This document shows, piece by piece, positions 42,113 through 54,530 of a stretch of 64,000 bases of DNA. The notes under the pieces were generated by a model. The model was not told the DNA's origin, ran no database searches, and was given only the letters and a program-made list of their open reading frames with translations. Both the position numbers and the translations under genes were made by a program. How positions within the stretch are numbered: position 1 is the stretch's first letter; each line of letters starts with the position of its first letter. The stretch is from RGDT01 sp964630925 (GTDB taxonomy: Bacteria; Planctomycetota; Planctomycetia; Gemmatales; Gemmataceae), in the NCBI GenBank assembly GCA_964630925.1, contig CAZVZK010000028.1, positions 1 through 64,000 on the forward strand. The letters run 5' to 3'.

Positions 42113-43120
42113 ATGAGGATCAATGTGAGGCTCGAGGTGATCCAGACGAAGAACCAGTTGCTCTCCCGTGCGATGGGCCTGGTCTGCCAGTACAACAACC
42201 AGCAGCTCAGCGCGGGCAACGACAAGGCCTGCCTCGCCACCCTCAACGATCTCGTCCGCGCGGTGGGCGATTACCTCACCAGCAAGCCGCCGCAGCCCAA
42301 AGACAAGAACAAGGCCCGCTGGGACGGCATGAAGGACATCCTCGACCAGGTGGGCCGCGAGCTGGTCGCGCAGGGCGGAAAGCTCCTGAAGGGCCCGGCC
42401 GATTTCCGCACGGTCACCAACAAGGCCCACTGCTACTGGCTCGAGGCGATCGACCAGTACCACCGCCCGGCCTCCTACCTCTCGCAGATGTTCGAGGTGT
42501 GGTGCAAGGATCCGACCGCGATCAGCACCAAGCAGTCGTTCTGGGCGTACCTCGGCAGCTACCGCAGCACGGACTCGGTGCAGTACCTGTCGGCGGCGGA
42601 GCGTGAGAAGTTCCGCATCGAATTCGACAACAAGGCCGTGCTCCGCACGTCCGACGGCGAGGACTTCTCCACCGAGAAGACCGAGACCCATTTCTCGGGC
42701 AAGGGCTGGGCGATCTACGTCGTCGCCCCGACGGGCGAGATCTACGCCGGCACCCACAAGGTCGATCGCTTCCACCACTCGAGCTTCCTCAGCGGCGGCG
42801 CCGTGAAGGCCGCCGGGGAGATCGTCGTCGATCACGGCGTCGTCAAGATGATCACCGCCAAGAGCGGCCACTACAGGCCCTCGGCCGACGAGATGCTGCA
42901 CTTCGTCCGCAACGCCAGGCTGCTGCCGTGGAACGCCGTCATCCGCCCCGACATGCTGGACGTCAACAACGGCGGCAAGCCCGTCTTCCTCCGCCTGGGA
43001 GACTTCCGCGAGCGCGGCTTCGCGGCGGCGAAGCGTCTGGAGGCCAGCACCGTGGTCGCCGAGCTGCCGGCGTGGGCCCGGTCCGAACAGGCGATGAAGG
43101 GCCTCGGCCTCAAGCCCTGA
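42113..43120 (+). CDS. Protein with SGHYxP effector-associated C-terminal domain
   Basis: 335 residues. The ATG at 42113 is preferred because the upstream extension reads as non-coding. Residues 1-130 are helical (MRINVRLEVIQTKNQLLSRA). Residues 190-290 contain WAIYVVAPTGEIYAGTHKVD, FHHSSFLSGGAVKAAGEIVV and the motif KSGHYRPSADEML. The HSSFL-GG-AAGE-SGHYxP pattern occurs in bacterial effector or toxin-related proteins and in plant IQ-motif (IQM) proteins; its activity is not known to me. No signal peptide or secretion-system gene is visible. It ends exactly where the convergent kinase gene ends. Confidence 0.72.
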   Translation: MRINVRLEVIQTKNQLLSRAMGLVCQYNNQQLSAGNDKACLATLNDLVRAVGDYLTSKPPQPKDKNKARWDGMKDILDQVGRELVAQGGKLLKGPADFRTVTNKAHCYWLEAIDQYHRPASYLSQMFEVWCKDPTAISTKQSFWAYLGSYRSTDSVQYLSAAEREKFRIEFDNKAVLRTSDGEDFSTEKTETHFSGKGWAIYVVAPTGEIYAGTHKVDRFHHSSFLSGGAVKAAGEIVVDHGVVKMITAKSGHYRPSADEMLHFVRNARLLPWNAVIRPDMLDVNNGGKPVFLRLGDFRERGFAAAKRLEASTVVAELPAWARSEQAMKGLGLKP

Positions 43121-46443
<3,323 letters not shown>

Positions 46444-46447
<4 letters not shown>

Positions 46448-47034
46448 GGGCCGACCTCCGCGGCCCAGGCCTGCCGGATGATCGCGAGCATGCGCTGCAC
46501 GGTGACGCGGGCGCAGCCGAGCCTCTGGGCCGCCTCCTCGTTGGTGAACCCTTCGAGCTTCAACAGGGCCAGGAGCCGCAGCTCCGGGTCGCCCAGCATC
46601 CCCAGCAGACGCCCCACATCCTCCGCCAGGCCGGCCGCCTGCTCGGCCGTCGGCTCGGCACTGATCGCCCGCTCCAGGAGGTCTTCTTCTTCGCCGCCCT
46701 GCCCGGCCACCAGGCCGCCGCCGCGTTTCAGCCGCCGCTCGTGCTGCACCTGGTCGATGGCCTTTCGGGTGGTCAGCACCACGAGCAGGCGCCACAGGTC
46801 GTCGCGGTCATGCAGGCGCGGGAACCGCCCCGCCGCCGCCCCTCGGACGAAGCTGTCGAACGCGCTCAGGGCGGCGTCCTCCTCGTCCGCCACGCGGCGG
46901 CTGCCCCCGCGTAGCCGGGCCTGGGCGAGACGCACCATCTTCTGGAAATACGCCTCCCACAGCTTCTGGGCCGCCGCCGGGTCCCCCCCCTTGGCCGACC
47001 CGATCCAGCGGGTGACGGAGCCTTCGTCCGACAT
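46444..47034 (-). CDS. ECF sigma factor paired with the Ser/Thr kinase
   Basis: 196 residues from the ATG at 47034; the upstream in-frame extension is Arg/Pro-rich noise. Region 2 is at about 20-95 (GDPAAAQKLWEAYFQKMVRL, DEEDAALSAFDSFVRGA, RLLVVLTTRKAIDQVQHERR). Region 4 is at about 140-190, with the helix-turn-helix EGFTNEEAAQRLGCARVTVQ. No anti-sigma gene is adjacent. Coupling to the kinase implies control by phosphorylation, as in the ECF43 group of planctomycetes. That is a family-level inference. Confidence 0.9.
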
Positions 47035-47214
47035 GGCCGCCTCCCCGACGGGCTCTCCCCGGAAGAGAGTACGCGCACACGCCGAGGGAGGCCAGGACGA
47101 TTCGGGATTACGGCGTGGGGCCTGCGATTCGCCCGGACCCCCGCCGGGCCTCCCGGCACGCCGGTTGCTGTGGGTTCTCACGCCCTGCTCGCCCCCAACC
47201 TCCGGAGCCTCCCC

Positions 47215-47394
47215 ATGTTGCGTGCCGCCTTCGCCTTCCTGATCTTCGCCCTGATCGCGGCCATCTTCGGCTTCACCGGCATCGCGGCCGATTCGGCATG
47301 GATCGCGCGTGTCCTGGCCCTCGTCTTCGCCGGGATGTTCCTGGTGGCGTTCCTCGTCGGCGGCATCAGCCGCAAGGATCTGCCGCCCGCCTGA
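47215..47394 (+). CDS. DUF1328 small membrane protein
   Basis: 59 residues. Two membrane helices, LRAAFAFLIFALIAAIFGFT and ARVLALVFAGMFLVAFLVGG, flank the short loop GIAADSAWI. This is the DUF1328/YtjA pattern of small inner-membrane proteins, often induced by stress. It ends with a charged tail, SRKDLPPA. It stands alone between divergent and co-oriented genes. Confidence 0.85.
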   Translation: MLRAAFAFLIFALIAAIFGFTGIAADSAWIARVLALVFAGMFLVAFLVGGISRKDLPPA

Positions 47395-47431
47395 CGCGGC
47401 GGGGCGGGCCCACGCGGCCCGCCCCGTCTGA

Positions 47432-47437
47432 TATCAT
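47432..47437 (+). promoter_or_regulatory. TATCAT -10-like element 6 bases before a start codon
   Basis: TATCAT at 47432-47437 is followed by GCCCCC and then the ATG at 47444. The spacing suggests transcription starting at or near the A of the start codon, that is, a leaderless message. No good -35 hexamer is seen. Confidence 0.45.
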
Positions 47438-47443
47438 GCCCCC

Positions 47444-48571
47444 ATGTCCGACGCCGACACCACCCGCCACGCGGAGGCCCCGCTCGGCGGTAAGCTGAAC
47501 GTCTTCGTGGCCTTCGACTGGGGCGAGGAGATCGACCTCGTCCAGGCCAAGCAGCAGGGGGCGGGGGTCGTCCTCGACATGGCACGCCGCCCGCGCACCC
47601 CCGCCAGCATCGCCTACCACCGCCCGCCCCTGCGCTTCCCCCTCGGCCCCGTCGCCATCTCCATGCCCGGCCTGGACGGCACGCCCATCCGCTCCGCCGA
47701 GGCCACGGTCTTCGACTTCGGCGGCGTCTCCGTCGCCCTGTCCCTGCCATTCTCCTCGACACGCGCCGGCGTCGCCGACCTGGCCGCCCGCATCGCCGAG
47801 CCGCCCGTGGCCGCGGGCATCGTGCGGACGGCCCGCGAGGTGATGGAGCCGCTGTTCCACAAGCTGAAGCCGGCGATCACGAAGCCCGACTGGCCCGAAT
47901 CGCTGTGGGAGGAGTACTTCGTCTTCCAGTTCGACTCGGGCGCCGGCCTCGACCCCGCCGCCCTCCTCTCCCGCGACGGCGCCTGGCTCGCCGGCCTGGT
48001 GCGGCTGGAGGACGAGCCGCTGTGCGACGAGGAGGTGGCCGAGGCCCTCAAGCTGCGGCTGCGCTACGGCCAATCCGACCTGTTCCTGCCGGACTGGGCC
48101 GCGGCCGTGCTGATCGACCGCGAGGCGGAGAGCGCCGAGACCCTCCAGGCCGTCGAGTTCGCCAACCTTCAATTGCTCGAATATCGGCACATCGACGCGC
48201 GTCTCGACGCCGTCCTCGCACGGGCGGATGAGCTGCTACGCGGCGGGTCGCGCTCCTGGCCCCTCTTCGGCCCCAACAGCGCCATGCGCGAGGCGGGCGA
48301 GCTGAAGGTGGAGGCGAACGGCCTGTTCGAGCGTACCGGCAACGTGCTGAAGTTGGTCGGCGACCAGTACATCTCGCGCCTGTACCGCCTGCTGGCCACA
48401 CGCCTGCATCTGCCGGAGTGGGAGCGCGGCATCCAGCGCAAGCTGGAGGTGCTGGAGGGCATCTACGAGGTCATCAGCGACCACGCCGCCCACTTCCGCA
48501 GCGAATTCCTGGAGGTGCTGGTCGTGCTGCTGATCGTGACCGAGATCATCATCAGCCTCGTCAAGCACTGA
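47444..48571 (+). CDS. RMD1/YagE (DUF155) family protein
   Basis: 375 residues. The N-terminal two-thirds is the DUF155 core (LNVFVAFDWGEEIDLVQAKQ, EEYFVFQFDSGAGLDPAALL). It is followed by long helices (ELKVEANGLFERTGNVLKLV, IQRKLEVLEGIYEVISDHAA) and a C-terminal membrane anchor (LEVLVVLLIVTEIIISLVK). Eukaryotic relatives (Rmd1) sit at mitochondria or the nuclear periphery; the bacterial role is unknown. No Shine-Dalgarno site is visible and a -10-like hexamer is 6 bases upstream. The last 11 bases overlap the end of the convergent glycine oxidase gene. Confidence 0.85.
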   Translation: MSDADTTRHAEAPLGGKLNVFVAFDWGEEIDLVQAKQQGAGVVLDMARRPRTPASIAYHRPPLRFPLGPVAISMPGLDGTPIRSAEATVFDFGGVSVALSLPFSSTRAGVADLAARIAEPPVAAGIVRTAREVMEPLFHKLKPAITKPDWPESLWEEYFVFQFDSGAGLDPAALLSRDGAWLAGLVRLEDEPLCDEEVAEALKLRLRYGQSDLFLPDWAAAVLIDREAESAETLQAVEFANLQLLEYRHIDARLDAVLARADELLRGGSRSWPLFGPNSAMREAGELKVEANGLFERTGNVLKLVGDQYISRLYRLLATRLHLPEWERGIQRKLEVLEGIYEVISDHAAHFRSEFLEVLVVLLIVTEIIISLVKH

Positions 48572-49682
48572 CGACGCGGAGCCGACACCGCCCGGCCGCG
48601 AACGGCCTCAGATCGACCCCCGCGTCGCGCCCCAGGAGGTGCCGCGCCATCACCTCGCCGGTGACCGGAGACAGCAGGAGCCCGGCGCGGAAGTGCCCCG
48701 CCGCGACGTGCAGATTCCCGTACCCCGGCACCGCCCCCAGGTACGGCAGCCCGTCCGCCGACGCCGGCCGCAGCCCCGCCCACGCCTTCTCCCGCGGCGC
48801 ATCTCCGAGGTGCGGGTTGACCTCCCGCGCGAACTCGCGCAGGCCGGCGAGCGCCTCGTCCGTCGTCGTGGCGTCGAACCCGGCCTCCTCCTCCGTCGAG
48901 CCGACGAGGATCATCCCGTCCTCACGCGGCACGATGTAGCGTTTCCCCCGCAGCACGATGGGCCGCCTGCCGGGGCTCATCCTGAGTAACAACATCTGCC
49001 CGCGCACCGGGCGGATCGGCAGAGCGATGCCCACCGTCGCCAGCAACTGCCCCGCCCACGCCCCGCCGCTGACGAGGAACGCGCCCGCCTCGATGCGTCC
49101 CCTGTCCCCCAGTGCCGCCAGGACACGCCCGCCGTCACGCTCGAAGCCACGCACCGGCCAGCCCGGCGTCAGCGTCACCCCGCGTTTGCCGCACGCCGCC
49201 TCCAACGCCCGCAGGTGCCACGGGTTGCGCACCTGGGCCATCCCCGGCAGATACGCCCCGATCACCTGCGGCCCAACGAAGCCCTCCGTCACCTCGAGGA
49301 ACAGCCAGGACGACAGCATCTCGCACGCCGCCCCCGGCCCGTGCCACTCCTCCGTCGGCAACGCCCCCGGCGGCTGTCCCGGCTCCGGCAGCTCGACCCC
49401 GCCGCACACCCGATACCCGTTGTCGATCCCCGTCTCTTCCATCAGCCGTGCCGACAGCTCGGGGAACAGCCTCACGCTGAGGGCCTTGAGCCGCGCGACG
49501 GGCGTCGGGGCCAATTCCGGGTCGGCGTCGGGGAGGATGCCGGCGCCCGCCCACGACGCCTGCTCTCCCATGCCGCCCTGGTCCACGACGGCGACGCGCA
49601 CGCCCCCGCCGGCCAGGTGGTACGCCGTGGTCAGGCCGATGACGCCGCCGCCGATGACGAGGATGTCGGGGATGCCGTTCAT
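48561..49682 (-). CDS. thiO: Glycine oxidase ThiO-like FAD-dependent oxidoreductase
   Basis: 373 residues from the ATG at 49682. The FAD motif is DILVIGGGVIGLTTAYHLAG, followed by VAVVDQGGMGEQASWAGAGI, a stretch characteristic of ThiO (the AS-AGAG part). The C-terminus has EKAWAGLRPASADGLPYLGA and the FAD-contacting GNLHVAAGHFRAGLLLSP. It oxidises glycine or another small amine to an imine with release of hydrogen peroxide. In thiamine synthesis this supplies dehydroglycine to the thiazole, but no other thi gene lies here. TACAAT lies 6 bases before the start, with no Shine-Dalgarno site. Confidence 0.88.
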   Translation of the reverse strand: MNGIPDILVIGGGVIGLTTAYHLAGGGVRVAVVDQGGMGEQASWAGAGILPDADPELAPTPVARLKALSVRLFPELSARLMEETGIDNGYRVCGGVELPEPGQPPGALPTEEWHGPGAACEMLSSWLFLEVTEGFVGPQVIGAYLPGMAQVRNPWHLRALEAACGKRGVTLTPGWPVRGFERDGGRVLAALGDRGRIEAGAFLVSGGAWAGQLLATVGIALPIRPVRGQMLLLRMSPGRRPIVLRGKRYIVPREDGMILVGSTEEEAGFDATTTDEALAGLREFAREVNPHLGDAPREKAWAGLRPASADGLPYLGAVPGYGNLHVAAGHFRAGLLLSPVTGEVMARHLLGRDAGVDLRPFAAGRCRLRVVSA

Positions 49683-49688
49683 GTCGGC

Positions 49689-49694
49689 ATTGTA
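49689..49694 (-). promoter_or_regulatory. TACAAT -10-like element 6 bases before the glycine oxidase start
   Basis: On the reverse strand the order is TACAAT, GCCGAC, ATG. A weak -35 (TTGTAT at 49714-49719) is 19 bases upstream. The geometry fits a leaderless transcript. Confidence 0.5.
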
Positions 49695-49794
49695 CCGAGG
49701 GGGCGAGGCCAGGATACAAGCCGCAACAGGCGACGGGCCTACCACATCGCGCCGTCACCCATCAGAACGTCCCTGGTCGGCGTGCCCTTCCGGC

Positions 49795-50223
49795 CTACAG
49801 TCCGAGCAACTCAACGAACTCAGCAAATGTGGTAGCCAGGATGACCCAGGAGTTTGCTTCGCCGTGGCGGCCCCACTCCAATTGGATCACCCGCGGCTCT
49901 TGTGCGTCGGCTCGGTAGTCAAGGAGGATAGGCGTGTCGGAACCAAGGCCGAAGTCTCCGATCTCCACCGACGCCTCGGGCACCAGCTCGTGCAGCACGC
50001 CGTACTGGGCGTAGAAGTCCCGGCCGCCGCCAGCCGCAATCCGCGCGACCGTGTGAAACGGCGGCGCGTACAGGTAGATGCGGCGAAGAGCTCGGTTCCG
50101 GTCCTCGGGCACGCGCGAGTGAAGGTTCTGCCTCGTTGCCTCGTCTGCCGTGCGCGGCCATCGGCCCTCTGCCAACATCGCCTCGAGCAGGGGTGGGATC
50201 AAGAGTCCATCGACGAGCATCAC
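49795..50223 (-). CDS. SMI1/KNR4 family protein
   Basis: 142 residues. The C-terminal pattern FGLGSDTPILLDYRADAQEP, VIQLEWGRHG and a final WVILATTFAEFVELLGL is typical of SMI1/KNR4 (SUKH) proteins, where the last part is a helix after a hydrophobic strand. Members include immunity proteins of polymorphic toxin systems and general protein-interaction modules. The N-terminal 60 residues are helical and Arg-rich. There is no toxin gene next to it. The start may instead be the ATG one codon later. Confidence 0.78.
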   Translation of the reverse strand: MMLVDGLLIPPLLEAMLAEGRWPRTADEATRQNLHSRVPEDRNRALRRIYLYAPPFHTVARIAAGGGRDFYAQYGVLHELVPEASVEIGDFGLGSDTPILLDYRADAQEPRVIQLEWGRHGEANSWVILATTFAEFVELLGL

Positions 50224-50334
50224 CCCTCCGCAGCCGAACGAGATGAGCAGCGCAGACCACGTCTGCTATCACACAGCACCGCCGCGCGCCCGTCAAGGAC
50301 ATTCCTGGCCGCTCATCGACATCTCGACAACCCG

Positions 50335-50410
50335 CCCCGGCTGTTGGAGCCGCTGCGGCGACGGCTGTTTCTTGTAGCCCATGTGCGAGGCTTTGCGAGC
50401 CATGGGTTCC
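50335..50410. repeat. Dispersed repeat related to 26869-26928
   Basis: GGCTGTTGGAGCCGCT-CGGCGACG and a following GTAGCCCA-GTG-GAGGCT-GCGA block match, with small insertions, the right part of the inverted repeat at 26801-26928. It lies in the 279-base gap between the SMI1 gene and mutS2, which holds no supported gene. Confidence 0.7.
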
Positions 50411-50502
50411 GGGCTCACAGCTCACAGCCCGCGAAGCCCTACAATACCCCGAACCCTCGGGCGGGCCCCGCTGTCTGGGTTGAGTCACGGGTGAAGGGGA
50501 CG

Positions 50503-52407
50503 ATGGACGCTCACACACTAGAGCTGCTCGATTTCACCAGGGTCCGCGAGCTGGTGGCCAATCACGCCGCCTCCTCGCTCGGCAAGGAGCTGGCCCGCGC
50601 CCTCGAGCCCCTGCGCGACCCCGAGCGCATCCGCGCCGAGATCGCCCTCGTCACCGAGATGGCCGACGCCCTCGCCGAGGGCCTCGCGCCCCCCTTCGCC
50701 GGCCTGCACGACATCCGCCTCACCGTCAAACGCGCCGCCATCGGCGTCCAGCTCACCGCCGACCAGCTCCTCGAGGTCGCCGACACCCTCAACTGCACCG
50801 GCCACGTCTACCGCTACCGCATGCGTCTCTCGTCGCGCCAGCCCCGGCTCACCGAGATGCTCTCCTCCATCGAGGACATGGGCGCCGTCGCACGCACCAT
50901 CTCCGGCTGCATCGACGGCCGCGGCCACGTCCTCGACATGGCCAGCCGCGAGCTGGCCCTCGTCCGCCAGAAGCTCACCGCCGTCGATGACAGGGTCCAG
51001 CAGGTCATCCAACGCCTCCTCCGCGACCCACGCATCCGCGACATCCTCCGCTACCCCAACGCCACCGTCTCCGGCGACCACTACGTCCTGCCGGTGGCCG
51101 TCAATCACCGGACCAAGATCCAGGGCGTCGTCCACCGCACCTCGTCGACCGGCGAGACGGTCTTCATCGAGCCCGCCGGCGTGGCCGCACTGAGCGCCGA
51201 GCGCGTGGTGCTCAAAGGCGAGGAGGACCGCGAGATACGCCGCATCCTCCGCCGCCTTTCCGGTGAGGTGGGCCGCGTGGCCAAACCCCTGGCCCACGCC
51301 GTCGAAGTCCTCGCCAAGCTCGACCTGATCACGTCCAAGGCCCGCTACTCCCGCGACTTCCGCCACTTCCCCCCCGACATCAACACCGAAGGCAAGGTCT
51401 GGCTGCGGCAGGCCCGCCACCCCATCCTCGAACACCTCTTCCGCGAGAAATCCAACGAGACGGGCGAGAAGCACGAGGTCGTCCCCATCGACGTGCGCCT
51501 CGGCCTCGGCTTCAACATGCTCATCATCACCGGCCCGAACACCGGCGGGAAGACGGTGTGCCTCAAGACGGCCGGCCTGCTGTCGGTGATGGCGATGTCC
51601 GGCATGCACGTCCCCGCCGGCGAGGGCTCCAACGTCCCGGTGTGGCGCGACATCCTGGCGGACATCGGCGACGAGCAATCCATCGAGCAATCCCTCAGCA
51701 CCTTCTCCTCCCACATCACACGCATCGGCCACATCCTGAGAAACGCCGACGAGGGCTGTCTCGTCCTCCTCGACGAGATGGGCGCCGGCACGGACCCCAC
51801 CGAGGGCGCCGCCCTGGGCCGGGCCATCCTCGACGAGCTGGACACGTTACGCTGCCGGGCGATGGTGACGACGCACCTGGGCGACCTGAAGACCTACGCC
51901 TTCAACAACGAGCGGGCCGAGAACGGGGCCGTTCAGTTTTCGCTCGAGACGCTCCGCCCCACCTACGTCCTGGAGATCGGCCAGTTCGGCATGAGCAACG
52001 CCCTGCGGATCGCCAAACGCCTCAAGCTGCCGAAGGGCCTGCTGAACCGGGCGGCGAAATACCTGCGGCGCAAGCAGAAGCGGGCCCCGGAGATGGCCCA
52101 GCTCCAGAAGATGCGTGAGGAGGCCGAGCGCGCCAGGGCCGACGCGATGGCGCGGCAGCACGAGGCGGAGAAGGAGGCCGAGGAGCTGCGGCGTCAGCAG
52201 GACGCCTTGCAGAAGAAGGCCGCGGCGGAGGCCGCCCTGCGCGAGATGCGGCAGCGCCTGGTGCCGGGCGACGTGGTGGACGTGCCGAAGTTCGGCAAGC
52301 CGGGCAAGGTGGTGCGGGCCGACTTCCGCAAGAACATCGTGGTCGTGAGCGTGGGCATCGGCCAGTGGGAGGTCGGCCTCGACGAGGTCTTCCCGCCGGA
52401 GAAGTGA
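50503..52407 (+). CDS. mutS2: MutS2-family protein lacking the Smr domain
   Basis: 634 residues from the ATG at 50503; a GTG four codons upstream is possible. The core and lever helices (residues 1-300, with SSTGETVFIEPAGVAALSAE) precede the ATPase. Walker A is GPNTGGKTVCLKT, Walker B LVLLDEMGAGTDPTEGAALG, and the switch TTHLGDL. A long coiled coil (EEAERARADAMARQHEAEKE) and a KOW-like strand end (VPGDVVDVPKFGKPGKVVRA) follow. The C-terminal Smr nuclease domain of typical MutS2 (about 780 residues) is absent. MutS2 acts on branched DNA or stalled ribosomes. Without Smr, cleavage must come from the remaining domains or a partner. Confidence 0.92.
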   Translation: MDAHTLELLDFTRVRELVANHAASSLGKELARALEPLRDPERIRAEIALVTEMADALAEGLAPPFAGLHDIRLTVKRAAIGVQLTADQLLEVADTLNCTGHVYRYRMRLSSRQPRLTEMLSSIEDMGAVARTISGCIDGRGHVLDMASRELALVRQKLTAVDDRVQQVIQRLLRDPRIRDILRYPNATVSGDHYVLPVAVNHRTKIQGVVHRTSSTGETVFIEPAGVAALSAERVVLKGEEDREIRRILRRLSGEVGRVAKPLAHAVEVLAKLDLITSKARYSRDFRHFPPDINTEGKVWLRQARHPILEHLFREKSNETGEKHEVVPIDVRLGLGFNMLIITGPNTGGKTVCLKTAGLLSVMAMSGMHVPAGEGSNVPVWRDILADIGDEQSIEQSLSTFSSHITRIGHILRNADEGCLVLLDEMGAGTDPTEGAALGRAILDELDTLRCRAMVTTHLGDLKTYAFNNERAENGAVQFSLETLRPTYVLEIGQFGMSNALRIAKRLKLPKGLLNRAAKYLRRKQKRAPEMAQLQKMREEAERARADAMARQHEAEKEAEELRRQQDALQKKAAAEAALREMRQRLVPGDVVDVPKFGKPGKVVRADFRKNIVVVSVGIGQWEVGLDEVFPPEK

Positions 52408-52412
52408 AGCGC

Positions 52413-53894
52413 ATGAGCGACCCGGCCGAGCTACGTGACGTACTGAAGGGGGGCGAGCTGGGGCGTGTCTCGGCCCTCGTCGCGGCCGGCGCGGACATCC
52501 GCTATCGGACCGAGAACGGATACGACGCACTCATCGATGCCGTACACGGCCCCGAGGAGACGCTCCTGGCCATGCTGCGGCTCCTCATCGGCCAGGGCGT
52601 CGAGCTGTCCGGGGTCAGCAACTACGGCGAGTCCGGCCTGAGCGTGTTGTCGCGTCTAGGGCGGTTCGACGGCGTGCGGCTGCTGCTGGAGGCGGGCGCG
52701 GATCGTCGTCATCTCGGGTGGACGGCCCTGCACGCGGCGGCCGCCCTCGGTTCCCTCGACGACGTGCGCGCGTCCCTCGGCGCGGACCTGGAAGCGCTGG
52801 ATTCCTGGGAGCGGACGCCGTTCCTCCTCGCGGTGCTGGCCGGCGACATCCCGAAGGCCGCGCTCCTGCTGGAAAGCGGGGCGAAGGCGGATGCCCGCGG
52901 GCGATGCGGCTGCCCGCCGCTCAGCTACGCGGTGCAGGGAGGCCACCCCGCGATGGCTCGCTGGCTGCTGGAGCGAGGCGCCGACCTCCGCCAGGGCGAC
53001 GACCTCGGCGAATTGCCGTTCGGCCTGGCCGTCTCGAACGACGAGGTGGAATGCGTCGAGGTCCTGCTGGGGGCGGGGGCGGCGGTAGAGGATCATATCG
53101 GGAGCGCCCGTTCCCGCGCCATGATCCAGCGCCTCCTCGCCGCCGGGGCGGACCCTGCCGCCATGGGCCGGCACGGCCTGAACCTCCTCCTGGGGCTGAC
53201 CACGTCCGCCGAACCGCTGGCGGGGGTGACACCCGAGCAGTTCCGGGCCGGCCGGGGCCGCACCTTCGGGGCGAGTAACCCGACGCGGATGAACGTACCC
53301 TTCTGGGAAGCGATGGCCCGCTCCGGGCTGAATGCCTACACGGCGCGGAGCCGATTCGAGGCATCGCCGTTCGACGAGGTGGCCGGCCCGGTGTGGTGCG
53401 CGGATCGCTTCGGCCAGTCGCTCACGTTGCTGCCCGACGGCGGGGCGGTCCTCATCGGGGGCGAGCATGAGGACTTCTACGACCCCGATTTCTGCATCTA
53501 CAACGACGTGTTCGTCTTCGCCCCCGACGGCTCCGTAACGATCCTCGGCTACCCGGAGGACGTGTTCCCGCCGACGGACTTCCACTCGGCCACGCGGGTG
53601 GGCGGCTCCGTGTGGATCATCGGCTCGCTCGGTTATCAGGGGACGCGCCGCTTCGGCGAGACGCCGGTCCACCGGCTGGATCTCGACACGTTCCGCATGG
53701 TGCGCGTACAAACCAGCGGCGCGGCGCCGGGGTGGATCTACGAGCACAAGGCGGCGGCGATGCCGGGCGGCATCCGCGTCTGGGGTGGTAAGGTGGCTGA
53801 GCCGGGCAAGGACGGCGGAGGCGAACATCACCGCGACAACGGCGAGGCGTTCGTCCTGGACCTGGGCCGGCTGGTCTGGCGGGCCGATGCGTAG
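52413..53894 (+). CDS. Ankyrin-repeat protein with C-terminal kelch-like domain
   Basis: 493 residues, starting 5 bases after mutS2. Residues 10-270 carry ankyrin-like units (VRLLLEAGADRRHLGWTALH, AALLLESGAKADARGRCGCP, PAMARWLLERGADLRQGDD). From about 330 a beta-propeller-like part contains LTLLPDGGAVLIGGEHEDFY, VFVFAPDGSVTILGYPEDVF and PPTDFHSATRVGGSVWIIGS. This second part recurs in planctomycete and myxobacterial proteins of unknown role. There is no signal peptide. The 3' end overlaps the convergent Uma2 gene by 67 bases. Confidence 0.82.
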   Translation: MSDPAELRDVLKGGELGRVSALVAAGADIRYRTENGYDALIDAVHGPEETLLAMLRLLIGQGVELSGVSNYGESGLSVLSRLGRFDGVRLLLEAGADRRHLGWTALHAAAALGSLDDVRASLGADLEALDSWERTPFLLAVLAGDIPKAALLLESGAKADARGRCGCPPLSYAVQGGHPAMARWLLERGADLRQGDDLGELPFGLAVSNDEVECVEVLLGAGAAVEDHIGSARSRAMIQRLLAAGADPAAMGRHGLNLLLGLTTSAEPLAGVTPEQFRAGRGRTFGASNPTRMNVPFWEAMARSGLNAYTARSRFEASPFDEVAGPVWCADRFGQSLTLLPDGGAVLIGGEHEDFYDPDFCIYNDVFVFAPDGSVTILGYPEDVFPPTDFHSATRVGGSVWIIGSLGYQGTRRFGETPVHRLDLDTFRMVRVQTSGAAPGWIYEHKAAAMPGGIRVWGGKVAEPGKDGGGEHHRDNGEAFVLDLGRLVWRADA

Positions 53895-54523
53895 GGCCCC
53901 GTGGGCGGAGCGATCCTCTCCTCGGGCGGGTCGAGGACGAGGGAGAAGCCCGGCAGGGCCGCCGACGTGACCGTGCCGCCCGCCGGGACGTGGATGGCAG
54001 GCGCCCAGCGGCGGCCTCGGCGGCGCAGGATCGTCAGCGACGGCTCGTCCGGCGACTCACGCGGGTCGAGCATCCAGTATTCCTCGATGCTCGGCACACG
54101 CAGATAAAGCCGCCGGTTGCGGACGAGGTCCTTCTCGGCCGTGTCGGCGGACAGCACCTCGACCACGATGAGCGGTGACGCATCCCGCCAGTCGCGGCGG
54201 ACGAAGGGCCCGCCGGGGTAGACACGGTAGCACGCGATGTCCGGCTCGGGGGCGGTGACGCGCCCCTCGCCCCCCGGCACGAACACGCGCGCGGGGGCCA
54301 TGACCCGTTGGAGGATGGTCGGCCGCATCCGGGCGTAGTCCCGGAGGCACTCGACGATCCAGTAGATCAGATCCTCGTGCGGCCTCCCGGCGAGAGGTGA
54401 CACGGCCAGCCTCCCGTCGATGATCTCGTAGCGGTGCCCCTCCTCACCGCTGGCCGACAGGAAGTCGTCCAGCTCGATGGGGGTGCCGTCGAGGGCCGGG
54501 GTCAGGTGGATCTGCGTCTTCAT
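53828..54523 (-). CDS. Uma2 family (DUF820) putative endonuclease
   Basis: 231 residues from the ATG at 54523. An in-frame ATG at 54532 overlaps the -10-like TAGAAT hexamer, which argues for the downstream start. The PD-(D/E)XK-like core is visible: HRYEIIDGRLAVSPLAGRPH, a metal Asp in TAPEPDIACYRV, and PLIVVEVLSADTAEKD, then YLRVPSIEEYWMLDPRE. Uma2 proteins are widespread in planctomycetes and cyanobacteria as lone genes and are predicted nucleases; few have been tested. The C-terminus is Arg/Ser-rich. Confidence 0.88.
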   Translation of the reverse strand: MKTQIHLTPALDGTPIELDDFLSASGEEGHRYEIIDGRLAVSPLAGRPHEDLIYWIVECLRDYARMRPTILQRVMAPARVFVPGGEGRVTAPEPDIACYRVYPGGPFVRRDWRDASPLIVVEVLSADTAEKDLVRNRRLYLRVPSIEEYWMLDPRESPDEPSLTILRRRGRRWAPAIHVPAGGTVTSAALPGFSLVLDPPEERIAPPTGPYASARQTSRPRSRTNASPLSR

Positions 54524-54530
54524 GCCTGCC

